Source of the DNA: Azospirillum endophyticum
Lineage (GTDB): Bacteria; Pseudomonadota; Alphaproteobacteria; Azospirillales; Azospirillaceae
Assembly (NCBI RefSeq): GCF_016595245.1
Contig: NZ_JAENHM010000058.1
Coordinates: forward strand, 255,585-319,584
Length of the DNA: 64,000 bases
Direction of reading: 5' to 3'
The notes below the pieces were generated by a model, which was not told the DNA's origin, did not search any database, and saw only the letters and a program-made list of their open reading frames with translations. This document shows positions 32,520 through 46,042 of this stretch, in pieces (the stretch's first letter is position 1; each line of letters opens with the position of its first letter). Position numbers and translations under genes: made by a program.

Positions 32520-34129
32520 TGATGAATGGCCCCCTGCTGGTGACGTCGATCCTGCGTCACGCGGCGCTCTACCATGCCGATACCGAGATCGTGTCGCGCA
32601 CCACCGAGGGGCCGATCCACCGCTACACCTATGCCGACGCCTGGGTCCGGGCACAGAAGCTGGCCAATGCGCTGGCGGCGCTGGGCATGCAGCCGGGTGA
32701 CCGCGTCGGCACGCTGGCCTGGAACGGCTACCGCCATCTGGAATGCTATTACGGCATCGGCGGCTCCGGCATGGTTTGCCACACCATCAACCCGCGCCTG
32801 TTTCCGGAACAGATCGCCTACATCGTCAACCACGCCGAAGACCGGCTGCTGTTCACCGACCTGACCTTCGTGCCGCTGCTGGAGGGCATCGCCGGGGAGC
32901 TGACCGGGCTGAAGGGCATCGTCGTGCTGACCGACCGCGCCAACATGCCGGCCTCCAGCCTGCCGAACCTGCTGTGCTACGAGGATCTGCTGGCCGACCA
33001 GCCCGGCAGCTTCGACTGGCCGGATCTCGACGAGAACACGGCCTGCGGCATGTGCTATACCTCCGGCACCACCGGCAACCCGAAGGGCGTGCTCTACAGC
33101 CACCGCTCCTCCTATCTGCATGCCCTGGCCGCCTGCCTGCCGGACGTGCTGGGCCTGTCGGCGTCGGACGTGGTGCTGCCGGTGGTGCCGATGTTCCACG
33201 TCAATGCCTGGGGCACTCCCTATGCGGCGCCGATGGTCGGCGCCAAGCTGGTCTTCCCCGGCGGCAAGCTGGACGGCGCCAGCCTCTACGAGCTGTTCGA
33301 GGGCGAAAAGGTCACCAACACCGCCGGCGTGCCCACCGTATGGCTCGCCCTGCTGAACTGGCTGGACGCCAATGGCAGGAAACTGACCACCATGCGCCGC
33401 ATCGCCATCGGCGGCTCCGCCTGCCCGCCGGTGATGATCCAGCGCTTCCAGGAGATGGGGGTCGAGGTGCTGCATGCCTGGGGCATGACGGAGACCAGCC
33501 CGCTCGGCCTCGCCAACACGCCGAAGGGCAAGCATCGCGGCATGGATGCCGAGACGGCGCTGGCCCTCGCCTCCAAGCAGGGGCGGCCGATCTGCGGCGT
33601 GCAGTTCCGCGTGGTCGACGGATCGGGCAACGACGTGCCGCAGGACGGAACCAGCTTCGGCCGGCTGCTGGTGCGCGGCCCGACCGTCTGCTCCGGCTAT
33701 TTCGGCGTCGAGGACAGCGCCGCCCATCAGGCGGTGCCGGGCTGGTTCGAGACCGGCGACGTGGTGACGATGGATGCCGACGGCTATATCCAGATCGTCG
33801 ACCGCACCAAGGACGTCATCAAGTCGGGCGGGGAGTGGATCAGCTCCATCGACCTGGAGAATATTGCCATCGGCCATCCGGGCGTCCAGGAGGCCGCCGC
33901 CGTCGCCGTGCCGGATGAGAAATGGGGCGAGCGCCCGGTGCTGGTGGTCGTCCGCAAGCCCGGCGCCGCCGTCACCCGCGAGGATCTGCTGGGTGTCTTC
34001 GACGGCAAGGTGGCGAAATGGTGCATCCCCGACGACGTCCGCTTCGTCGACAGCCTGCCCCACACCGCCACCGGCAAGCTGCTGAAGAGCGAGATCCGCC
34101 ACATGCTGGCCGACCGCGAAGAGGTGTAA
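32504..34129 (+). CDS. Acyl-CoA ligase of the DmdB/long-chain fatty acyl-CoA synthetase type
   Basis: 541 residues of the ANL adenylating superfamily. The AMP-binding motif YTSGTTGNPKGV is near residue 185, followed by AWGMTETSPLG and WFETGDVVTMDADGYI. The C-terminal catalytic lysine region is HTATGKLLKSEI. The closest family in memory is 3-methylmercaptopropionyl-CoA ligase (DmdB) and medium-chain ligases; substrate length is not settled. A GGAG lies 7 nt before ATG 32504, inside the MerR reading frame, so it is translationally linked to that regulator. Confidence 0.88.
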   Translation: MLRGMMMNGPLLVTSILRHAALYHADTEIVSRTTEGPIHRYTYADAWVRAQKLANALAALGMQPGDRVGTLAWNGYRHLECYYGIGGSGMVCHTINPRLFPEQIAYIVNHAEDRLLFTDLTFVPLLEGIAGELTGLKGIVVLTDRANMPASSLPNLLCYEDLLADQPGSFDWPDLDENTACGMCYTSGTTGNPKGVLYSHRSSYLHALAACLPDVLGLSASDVVLPVVPMFHVNAWGTPYAAPMVGAKLVFPGGKLDGASLYELFEGEKVTNTAGVPTVWLALLNWLDANGRKLTTMRRIAIGGSACPPVMIQRFQEMGVEVLHAWGMTETSPLGLANTPKGKHRGMDAETALALASKQGRPICGVQFRVVDGSGNDVPQDGTSFGRLLVRGPTVCSGYFGVEDSAAHQAVPGWFETGDVVTMDADGYIQIVDRTKDVIKSGGEWISSIDLENIAIGHPGVQEAAAVAVPDEKWGERPVLVVVRKPGAAVTREDLLGVFDGKVAKWCIPDDVRFVDSLPHTATGKLLKSEIRHMLADREEV

Positions 34130-34171
34130 CCGCACAAGGCCGGGGGCGGTGCTCTTCCGTCCCCGGCGCGT

Positions 34172-34687
34172 TCACTCGGCGGCGATCAACCCGGTCAGCC
34201 GCCGATGCTGAATATCGGCCCCGACCTCCGACGCGACGCGGGCAAGCTCGACCGACCTCGGATCGGGGTGAATGTCGGTGTTGCGCTCGAGCCAGATCAG
34301 CGCCTCGACCAAGCGCCACAGGCTGGGATTGCCGGTATAGACAGGATCGGGAAAAGCGGCCGCCACCGCCCTGATTTCGCCGGCCGCGTATTTCCGGATG
34401 TTCTGTCGCGAGCAGCCGACGATCTCCGCCAGATCGGCGAGATTGACCAGATCCGGCGCAATCTCGATCAACAGCGCACCTGGAATTGCTTTCAGCACAT
34501 CGGCGATGGCGGAGCGGACCGCCGTTTCAGCCGAAACCGCTTCTCGCGAGAAGTCCAACGCGATGGACCCGCGTCGCCCCGTGCCGACGGTGGCATCATC
34601 GCAGCCGGCTTCGAACAGCGCATCCAGCCACGCCGTCGGCTCTTCTTGTCCAAGCGGCAGGCGGAATTTCAGGACGAACTCCCACAT
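34172..34687 (-). CDS. HTH DNA-binding protein, partner of a HicA-like small protein
   Basis: 171 residues beginning MWEFVLKFRLPLGQEEPTAW. The N-terminal half is an alpha/beta domain (LDALFEAGCDDATVGTGRRG). An HTH follows (LADLAEIVGCSRQNIRKYA), then a helical C-terminus (LWRLVEALIWLERN). Similar pairs of this protein with a small Cys-rich partner recur in proteobacteria as far as I recall, and the layout is that of a toxin-antitoxin or autoregulated operon with the DNA-binding protein second. The ATG at 34687 lies 14 bp after the partner's stop. Confidence 0.78.
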   Translation of the reverse strand: MWEFVLKFRLPLGQEEPTAWLDALFEAGCDDATVGTGRRGSIALDFSREAVSAETAVRSAIADVLKAIPGALLIEIAPDLVNLADLAEIVGCSRQNIRKYAAGEIRAVAAAFPDPVYTGNPSLWRLVEALIWLERNTDIHPDPRSVELARVASEVGADIQHRRLTGLIAAE

Positions 34688-34701
34688 CTTGCATCCACTC
34701 C

Positions 34702-34965
34702 CTACGGCTTGCCTGGGCCTTCGTGGTCCGCATAGATACAACCGTCGACTGCCCTGCGGATCTTGCGCGCCTCGTTCTCCGGCACTCTCGGCGTGCTCCA
34801 GACTGAGAGTTGGCAGAACTCCCCGCACCGGCAGTCGGATTCGTTGTACGGACAGCGCAGCAAGCCCCAACAATGGCTGTGTCCCTTGAAGCAGGTCCAG
34901 CCGCGGCTCTCCGCGTAGAGGACGGCCTCCTCGATTTCCTTTTTCGGGTGTCTGCTCCGCGTCAC
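34702..34965 (-). CDS. Small Cys-rich HicA-like protein (possible toxin)
   Basis: 87 residues from a GTG at 34965, preceded by GGAG. It reads KKEIEEAVLYAESRGW, then GHSHCWGLLRCP and DCRCGEFCQLSVWSTPR. The first half resembles the small dsRNA-binding-like fold of HicA mRNA interferases, in which a His in a G-S-H-type loop is catalytic. The six Cys set it apart and may bind a metal. Toxin activity is a hypothesis. It is the first gene of a two-gene operon with its own promoter and operator. Confidence 0.7.
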   Translation of the reverse strand: MTRSRHPKKEIEEAVLYAESRGWTCFKGHSHCWGLLRCPYNESDCRCGEFCQLSVWSTPRVPENEARKIRRAVDGCIYADHEGPGKP

Positions 34966-34983
34966 GCCCGTCTCCGACGCATG

Positions 34984-35020
34984 AGTATCGGGCAGCGCGC
35001 CTGGTTGTCAATAGACAACC
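34984..35020 (-). promoter_or_regulatory. Promoter and overlapping operator of the TA-like operon
   Basis: On the minus strand, a perfect -35 TTGACA (35006-35011) and a -10 GATACT (34984-34989) are 16 bp apart. The -35 lies inside a perfect inverted repeat GGTTGTC-AATA-GACAACC (35003-35020), and a further half-site follows at 35023-35028. A repressor bound there would block the promoter, as in autoregulated toxin-antitoxin operons. Confidence 0.7.
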
Positions 35021-35108
35021 AGATTGTCTTGCGCCGGCCCTGTTCTCTCATTCCATGCCGACGCCCGGCACGCAAGCCTGTGCATTCGTTGGTGCGGAAA
35101 AAAGAAGC

Positions 35109-35136
35109 GGGCCGGACGGTATCGACCATCCGGCCC
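35109..35136 (-). terminator. Putative terminator downstream of glpK
   Basis: An 11-bp stem with one G-T pair (35109-35119 with 35126-35136). Read on the minus strand, it is followed by GCTTCTTTTTT. It is about 135 bp past the glpK stop and upstream of the TA-like promoter. Confidence 0.6.
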
Positions 35137-35270
35137 AGTGTCCCCGCTGAACCGGCGAGGACGACGCACCCGAGGGAGGAGCGCGCAACCGAAATCAGAG
35201 TACCGGCAGACGATCGGGCCGACTTGCCCGTCTGCGCCGGACTATCTGCGAATTTCCGCCATCGAAATCC

Positions 35271-36764
<1,494 letters not shown>

Positions 36765-36798
36765 GGAAGCGTTCCCTCATGGAGTCTTGGGCTTAATA

Positions 36799-36945
36799 CC
36801 CTCTCCCGTCCCGGGAGAGGGAGGGACCCGCCGAAGGCGGGAGGGTGAGGGGTCGGGCAAGGATCGATACGCCTGTTCCTTGGATCGCCCCTCACCCTTC
36901 CCAAGCCTTGCTTGGGCCCCTTCCCTCTCCCGGGACGGGAGAGGG
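36799..36945. repeat. 147-bp palindromic intergenic element
   Basis: The ends are exact 23-bp inverted copies (36799-36821 and 36923-36945), each itself a CCCTCTCCC/GGGAGAGGG dyad. A nested pair (GGGTGAGGGG at 36843 and CCCCTCACCC at 36888) lies inside. Elements of this look are common intergenic repeats in G+C-rich proteobacteria. A single small dyad of the same type occurs at 53439. Confidence 0.8.
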
Positions 36946-36966
36946 AACCTTCAGAAAAATAAAAAT

Positions 36967-37004
36967 GGGGCGGCGCCAGTCTTTCGAAACCATGCCGCCG
37001 CCCC
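36967..37004 (-). terminator. Terminator of the glycerol transporter operon
   Basis: Stem GGGGCGGCG with CGCCGCCCC (36967-36975 and 36996-37004). Read on the minus strand, it is followed by a T-rich run complementary to 36951-36966. It lies 62 bp after the glpV stop. Confidence 0.7.
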
Positions 37005-37066
37005 AGGCTCACCTCCGGCACAACCAGGACAGATGCCGGAGGCTGACCCGACGACCGAACCCGTCG

Positions 37067-38842
<1,776 letters not shown>

Positions 38843-38988
38843 GTTTCCTCCCACTTGATCGACTTGGTGTCGGGTTGACGTTTCGTATTGCCCTTACCAG
38901 CGGAAACCACCGCTCTTCCCGTCGTCCCCGCAGCCCCGCGGGGGAACGGATTCCTTGAAAACCTTGTCTTCTCCCCACCCGGACCGGA

Positions 38989-39267
38989 TCAGCCGAAGCG
39001 GATGACCAGGGCGATCCAGACCAGCGAGACCGCGGAGGCGCCCCACAGCGACGCGTCGGTCGCGGCGAGCCAGCCCAGATGGATGAAGGCGCTGCCGAGC
39101 AGGCCGATGAACAGGCGGTCGCCGCGAGTGGTGCGCATCGGCAGGAGGCCCTTGGCCTCCACCGTCGGCGACACCACCTCCCACACCGTCATGCCGGCCA
39201 GCATCAGGGCGATGCAGAGGAAGAAGATCGCGGTCGGCGCGGTCCACGCCATCCAGTCCATATCCAT
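38989..39267 (-). CDS. DUF2160 small membrane protein of the glycerol transporter
   Basis: 92 residues with about three hydrophobic helices: APTAIFFLCIALMLAGMTVW, LFIGLLGSAFIHLGWLAA and SAVSLVWIALVIRFG. DUF2160 proteins are found between glpQ and glpV in this transporter type; their function is unknown, possibly an accessory subunit. It starts 12 bp after the glpQ stop and is 146 bp from glpV. Confidence 0.9.
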   Translation of the reverse strand: MDMDWMAWTAPTAIFFLCIALMLAGMTVWEVVSPTVEAKGLLPMRTTRGDRLFIGLLGSAFIHLGWLAATDASLWGASAVSLVWIALVIRFG

Positions 39268-39279
39268 GAGGCGATCTCC

Positions 39280-40145
39280 TCAGACCCGGCCCAGGGCAAA
39301 GCCCTTGGCGATGTAGTTGCGGACGAACCAGATCACGAGCGCGCCCGGCAGGATGGTCAGCACGCCGGCGGCGGCCAGCAGGCCCCAGTCCATGCCCGAC
39401 GCGCTGACGGTGCGGGTCATGGTTGCGGCGATCGGCTTGGCGTCGACCGAGGTCAGCGTGCGGGCCAGCAGCAGCTCGACCCAGCTGAACATGAAGCAGA
39501 AGAAGGCGGTGACGCCGACGCCGGCCCGAATCATCGGCAGGAACACCGTGCCGAAGAAGCGCGGGAAACTGTAGCCGTCGATGTAGGCCATCTCGTCGAT
39601 CTCGCGCGGCACGCCCGACATGAAGCCTTCCAGGATCCAGACCGCCAGCGGCACGTTGAACAGGCAGTGGGCCAGCGCCACCGCGATGTGCGTGTCGAAC
39701 AGCCCGACCGTCTGGTAGAGCTGGAAGAAGGGCAGCAGGAACACCGCCGGCGGCGCCATCTTGTTGGTCAGCAGCCAGAAGAAGACGTGCTTGTCGCCGA
39801 TGAATCGGTAGCGCGAGAAGGCGTAGGCCGCCGGCAGCGCCACCGTCAGCGAGATGATGGTGTTCAGCGTCACATAGTAGATCGAGTTGATGTAGCCGCT
39901 GTACCAGCTGGGATCGGTGAAGATGACGGCGTAGTTGCGCAGCGTCGGATTGTGTGGGTACAGCGTCAGGCCCGACAGGATCTCCTCGTTCGTCTTGAAC
40001 GACATGTTGACCATCCAGTAGATGGGCAGCATGAGGAAGACGATGTAGCAGACGAGAACGATCGTCCTGTTCGACACCCGTGCCGAGGAGCGGCGGATGT
40101 TGGCCGGCGCCGCCAGCGCACCGGGAGCGAGAACCGCGGCCTTGC

Positions 40146-40149
<4 letters not shown>
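39280..40149 (-). CDS. glpQ: Glycerol ABC transporter permease GlpQ
   Basis: MalG-like inner-membrane permease of 289 residues with six predicted helices and the EAA loop EIDEMAYIDGYSFPRFFGTV, which contacts the ATPases. The ATG at 40149 overlaps the glpP stop as ATGA; the longer open frame upstream is a shadow of glpP. It works as a heterodimer with GlpP. Confidence 0.93.
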
Positions 40150-41021
<872 letters not shown>

Positions 41022-41036
41022 GGCTTCGTGCCTCCT

Positions 41037-42113
<1,077 letters not shown>

Positions 42114-42126
42114 CGCTCCCGCCCCC

Positions 42127-43230
42127 TTAAGCGATGTTGCGCAGCGCGCCGCGCCGCCAGTTGGGAGCCGCCACCAGTTGCCCGGCGGCGGAGAAGACGA
42201 AGATGCGGTCGGGATCGGCATAGACCTGGATGTCGCTGCCGATCGGATGGCTGTGCACCCCCTCCTCGCGCGCGATCAGCGTGGTGTCGCCGTGGCGCAG
42301 ATGGACGAAGGTCTCCGACCCGCTGATCTCCGACAGGGCGACCTTTCCCCGGATCGGCACCAGCCGCTCGTTCCGCCGCAGCACCGTCAGGTGGTTGGCG
42401 CGGATGCCGACCTTGCAGGGGCCGGCCGGCAGGTTGCGGTCATGGGCCGACAGCGGCAGGCCGGTGCCGTCGGACAGGGCGACGCGGTCGTTGGTCAGGA
42501 TCGCGTCCACCACGTTCATCGGCGGGTCGCTGAACACCTGTGCGCATTCCAGCGAGGCCGGCGTGTGGAACACCGCGCCGGTCGGCCCGGTCTGCAGCAT
42601 CCGCCCCTCATGCAGCACCGTGACGTTGCCACCGAGGATCAGCGCCTCCTGCGGTTCGGTGGTGGCGTAGACGACGGTGGTCTTGCCGTCGGCGAAGATC
42701 TCCCGCAGCTCGGCGCGCAGCTCCTCACGCAGCTTGTAGTCGAGGTTGACCAGCGGCTCGTCGAGCAGAAGCAGGCCGGCGCCCTTGACCAGCGCGCGGG
42801 CGATGGCGCAGCGCTGCTGCTGGCCGCCCGACAGTTCGGCCGGCAGGCGGTCGAGATAGGGCTCGATCCGCAGCATGGCGGCGGTCCGCCGCACCTTGGC
42901 GTCGGTCTCCGCCTTGTCCTTGCCCTGGCGGCGCAGCGGCGAGGCGATGTTCTCGTAGACCGTCATCGCCGGGTAGTTGATGAACTGCTGATAGACCATC
43001 GCCACGTCGCGATGGCGCACCGACTTGCCGGTGACGTCCTGGCCGTTCTCCAGCACGCGCCCGGCGGTCGGCGCGTCCAGCCCGGCCATCAGCCGCATCA
43101 GCGTCGTCTTGCCGGCCAGCGTCCGCCCCAGCAGGACGTTGAAGCTGCCGGGTTGCAGCTCCAGCGACAGCGGGTGGAGATGCTGCTCGGCGCCGACGCG
43201 CTTCGCCACGCCTTCCAGTGTGAGTGTCAC
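42127..43230 (-). CDS. glpS: Glycerol ABC transporter ATPase GlpS (switch His missing)
   Basis: Cytoplasmic ATPase of 367 residues. Walker A is GRTLAGKTTLMRL, the signature is canonical (LSGGQQQRCAIARAL), and Walker B is GLLLLDEPLVNLDY. At the H-loop the sequence is VVYATTEPQEALILG, with Thr where the catalytic His is expected. A C-terminal TOBE-like domain follows. The GTG start at 43230 overlaps the glpD stop as GTGA and is preceded by GGGAGGAACGC. Confidence 0.93.
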   Translation of the reverse strand: MTLTLEGVAKRVGAEQHLHPLSLELQPGSFNVLLGRTLAGKTTLMRLMAGLDAPTAGRVLENGQDVTGKSVRHRDVAMVYQQFINYPAMTVYENIASPLRRQGKDKAETDAKVRRTAAMLRIEPYLDRLPAELSGGQQQRCAIARALVKGAGLLLLDEPLVNLDYKLREELRAELREIFADGKTTVVYATTEPQEALILGGNVTVLHEGRMLQTGPTGAVFHTPASLECAQVFSDPPMNVVDAILTNDRVALSDGTGLPLSAHDRNLPAGPCKVGIRANHLTVLRRNERLVPIRGKVALSEISGSETFVHLRHGDTTLIAREEGVHSHPIGSDIQVYADPDRIFVFSAAGQLVAAPNWRRGALRNIA

Positions 43231-44798
43231 CGCGTTCCTCCCATCGACCGCAGGGTGGCGGTATCGCCGCTCGAATCCCTGTTGGCCGTTGCTTCGCGGC
43301 GCCGGTCGAACCAGCCGCCGATGGCCTCCCGGACATTTGCGTCCAGGTGCAGCCCAAGTTTGGAGCGCCGCCACAGGAAGTCGTCGCCGGTCACGGCGAA
43401 CTCCTCCCGCGCGGCATAATCGAGCTCGGCCTCGTAAACGCCGCCCCCGAAATCGATGCCCAGATCGCCCAGCCCCTCGGCGTCGCCCAGCAGCCGCTCG
43501 ACCCGAGTGCCGTAGGCCCGCGCCAGCCGCAGGGCCAGCGCATCGGGCAGCCAGGGCCGGCTGCGCTTCAGGCCCGCCAGGAAGCTGGCGAAATCGGCGC
43601 CGGCGATGTCGCCGCCGGGCAGCGCCACGTCGGCGGTCCAGGTGACGCCGCCCTTGCCGAGCGCCTTGCCCAGCTTCTCGGTCGCCTCCTCCGCTAGCCG
43701 ACGGAAGGTGGTGATCTTGCCGCCGAAGATCGACAGCATCGGCGCGTCGCCGGCCGGCTCGTCCATCTCCAGCACATAGTCGCGGGTTACGGCCGAGGCG
43801 TTGCCGCTGGCATCGTCGAACAGCGGCCGGACGCCGCTATAGGTCCACACCACGTCGCTTTCGCGCACCGGCTTGGCGAAGTAGCGCGATACCGCCCGGC
43901 ACAGATAGGCGATTTCCTCCGGGCTGATCGCCACCGCGCCGGGATCGCCCGAATAATCGAGGTCGGTGGTGCCGATCAGGGTGAAATTACGCTCGTAGGG
44001 GATGGCGAAGACGATGCGGCGGTCGTCGTTCTGGAAGATGTAGGCATGGTCGCCTTCGAACATCTTCGGCACGACGATGTGGCTGCCCTTGACCAGACGG
44101 ACCGACTTGTCGACGGTGACGCCGGTACGCTTGGCGATCATCTCGCGCACCCAGGGACCGGCGGCATTGACCAGCGCGCGGGCGCGGACGGTGCGCGTCG
44201 CGCCGGTGTACACGTCGACCAGCGTCGCTTCCCACAGCCCGTCCCGCCTTTCCGCCTTGTCGCAGCGGGTGCGGGTCAGGATCTCCGCCCCGCGCGCCCG
44301 CGCATCCATCGCGTTCAGCACGACCAGCCGGCTGTCCTCGACCCAGCAGTCCGAATATTCGAACGCCTTGGTGAAGCCGCCCGCCAGCGGCTTTCCGGCC
44401 GGCGACCTGGTCAGGTCGACCCCGTGCGAGCCGGGCAGCAGCTTGCGCTTTCCCAGATGATCGTAAAGGAACAGGCCGATGCGCACCATCCAGGCCGGAC
44501 GCTGGTTGTGGTCGTGCGGCAGGACGAAACGCAGCGGCCAGATGATGTGCGGAGCGGCGCGCAGCAGGACCTCGCGCTCCTGCAGAGCCTCGCGCACCAG
44601 ACGGAATTCGTAATATTCGAGATAGCGCAGGCCGCCGTGGATCAGCTTGGTGCTGGCCGACGAGGTGGCGCCCGCAAGGTCGCCCTGTTCGCACAGCACC
44701 ACCGACATCCCACGCCCGACCGCGTCGCGAGCGATCCCCGCCCCGTTCACGCCGCCGCCGACGATCAGAAGGTCGGTCACCGCGGACTCGTTTGCCAT
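43227..44798 (-). CDS. glpD: Aerobic glycerol-3-phosphate dehydrogenase
   Basis: Membrane-associated flavoenzyme oxidising glycerol-3-phosphate to dihydroxyacetone phosphate and passing electrons to quinone. 523 residues. The FAD dinucleotide motif DLLIVGGGVNGAGIARDAVG is near the start, with SSASTKLIHGGLRYLEYYEF, the active-site IPYERNFTLIGTTDLDY and a C-terminal cap ending LGLHLDANVREAIGGWF. The ATG at 44798 follows GGAGAGGAACCC. It is the first gene of the glpD-S-T-P-Q-DUF2160-V operon. Confidence 0.95.
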   Translation of the reverse strand: MANESAVTDLLIVGGGVNGAGIARDAVGRGMSVVLCEQGDLAGATSSASTKLIHGGLRYLEYYEFRLVREALQEREVLLRAAPHIIWPLRFVLPHDHNQRPAWMVRIGLFLYDHLGKRKLLPGSHGVDLTRSPAGKPLAGGFTKAFEYSDCWVEDSRLVVLNAMDARARGAEILTRTRCDKAERRDGLWEATLVDVYTGATRTVRARALVNAAGPWVREMIAKRTGVTVDKSVRLVKGSHIVVPKMFEGDHAYIFQNDDRRIVFAIPYERNFTLIGTTDLDYSGDPGAVAISPEEIAYLCRAVSRYFAKPVRESDVVWTYSGVRPLFDDASGNASAVTRDYVLEMDEPAGDAPMLSIFGGKITTFRRLAEEATEKLGKALGKGGVTWTADVALPGGDIAGADFASFLAGLKRSRPWLPDALALRLARAYGTRVERLLGDAEGLGDLGIDFGGGVYEAELDYAAREEFAVTGDDFLWRRSKLGLHLDANVREAIGGWFDRRREATANRDSSGDTATLRSMGGTR

Positions 44799-44851
44799 GG
44801 GTTCCTCTCCGTACCGCGGCGGTTCCTTGCGAACCCAGCCGCTTTCGTTTC

Positions 44852-44897
44852 GGAACATAGAATGTTCGTTCGCGTCTGAAAAGGAAAATGTTTGTTC
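44852..44897 (-). promoter_or_regulatory. Candidate GlpR operator upstream of glpD
   Basis: An inverted repeat GAACAT-AGA-ATGTTC (44853-44867), followed by a second related half-site ATGTTTGTTC (44888-44897). The ATGTTCGTT core resembles the known GlpR operator half-site of enteric bacteria. It is 55-100 bp upstream of the glpD start. Confidence 0.5.
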
Positions 44898-45160
44898 AGC
44901 GGACCATGTTTTGGAGGCTACGCCGGATTCGGCTTCTCGCCTATGGAAAATGATGGCACGTCACGAAGGAGTGCCTCTCTGAACAGATCGTGCGATCGCT
45001 GACCGGCCTCCCGCACTGAAAAGGGGGGAAATCTGCCTTGCACGACCGACGAAACGAAGGAGGCTGGTCGGGTGCTGCACGTGACTGGTCAGGTGAGCCA
45101 TGCTATCTACACCTTGCGGGCCATCCTTCCAGGCCATTCATGTATGGATAGAATGTCGCT
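44898..45160. other. Intergenic region between glpD and the CSD gene
   Basis: Holds the divergent promoters of glpD (minus) and the cold-shock-domain gene (plus). No other gene is seen. Confidence 0.4.
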
Positions 45161-45826
45161 ATGCGGATCGAGGGAACGATACGCTCCTTTGTTCAGGAGA
45201 AGCGGTTCGGCTTCGCAGATGGGCGTGACGGAAAGAGCTATTTCGTCCATTTGAACAGTTTCGTCAGCCCGCCCCCACAAGACGCGCTGGTCGAAGGTGC
45301 GCTCGTCACCTTTACGCCTCATCCAACGCCGAAGGGCTTGGCGGCGCGTCAGGTCAGATACGAAGAGAAGCAAGGGATCCGGTGGGTTCGACCAGACCGC
45401 TTCCTGTTCCTCAAGGACATGGAGGTGAGAGTCTGCAAGGCTATCGCCCTCGGCAGTCTGATCGACGTGGAAGGCAAATCCTCTCCGGACGAGGCACGGG
45501 CCGCTTTGGCCGATTTGGCTCACAGCCTTGGCGCTACCGCCGTCCTTGGCGCGCGTTACGTCAAAGGTAAGGCACACCGGGGCAATTACACCTGCACCGT
45601 CCACGGTTACGAAGAGACGCCGGCGGTGGTGATGCAGCCCAAACCGACCATGGACCTTGCCGAAATCGCGGAAAGCGAACGGGAATGCATCTCGCTGGTT
45701 GAGGAATTCGAACGGCGATGCGAAAGCTATTGGAGAAAGCGCCGCCGCGACGAGGTCGTCCGCATGGTGCTGAAGACCGCGCTTTTCATCGCTGCGGCGG
45801 TCATGGTGGTCCGATTGTTCGCCTGA
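45161..45826 (+). CDS. Membrane-anchored cold-shock-domain protein
   Basis: 221 residues in three parts. Residues 1-65 form a cold-shock (OB-fold) domain with EGTIRSFVQEKRFGFADGRD and YFVHLNSF, the RNP-like motifs that bind single-stranded nucleic acid. The middle (about 90-155) has ADLAHSLGATAVLGARYVKG, similar in look to YbjQ-type domains. A charged helix leads to a single C-terminal membrane segment (VLKTALFIAAAVMVVRLF). CSD proteins with a C-terminal membrane helix are known (DUF1294 fusions), but this middle domain is unusual. Role unknown. The ribosome-binding site is weak. Confidence 0.72.
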   Translation: MRIEGTIRSFVQEKRFGFADGRDGKSYFVHLNSFVSPPPQDALVEGALVTFTPHPTPKGLAARQVRYEEKQGIRWVRPDRFLFLKDMEVRVCKAIALGSLIDVEGKSSPDEARAALADLAHSLGATAVLGARYVKGKAHRGNYTCTVHGYEETPAVVMQPKPTMDLAEIAESERECISLVEEFERRCESYWRKRRRDEVVRMVLKTALFIAAAVMVVRLFA

Positions 45827-46042
45827 TCGCCCTGTTCGATCATTCGATAGAACCAACGGACTTTCGCATTGATACATGTTTGTGTTGCCATCAATCAGGT
45901 TGCCGCCCTATCATTCGCCGTTCCGACTTGACGGGCTGGCGCGCACCGCATCCGAACTCCCGTCGGCCGCTTTTCGCTTTGACCCATTCCGCGCATCTGA
46001 TTCACTGCCGCCCCGCCCTTACCGACCGGAGACAGCCCCCCG

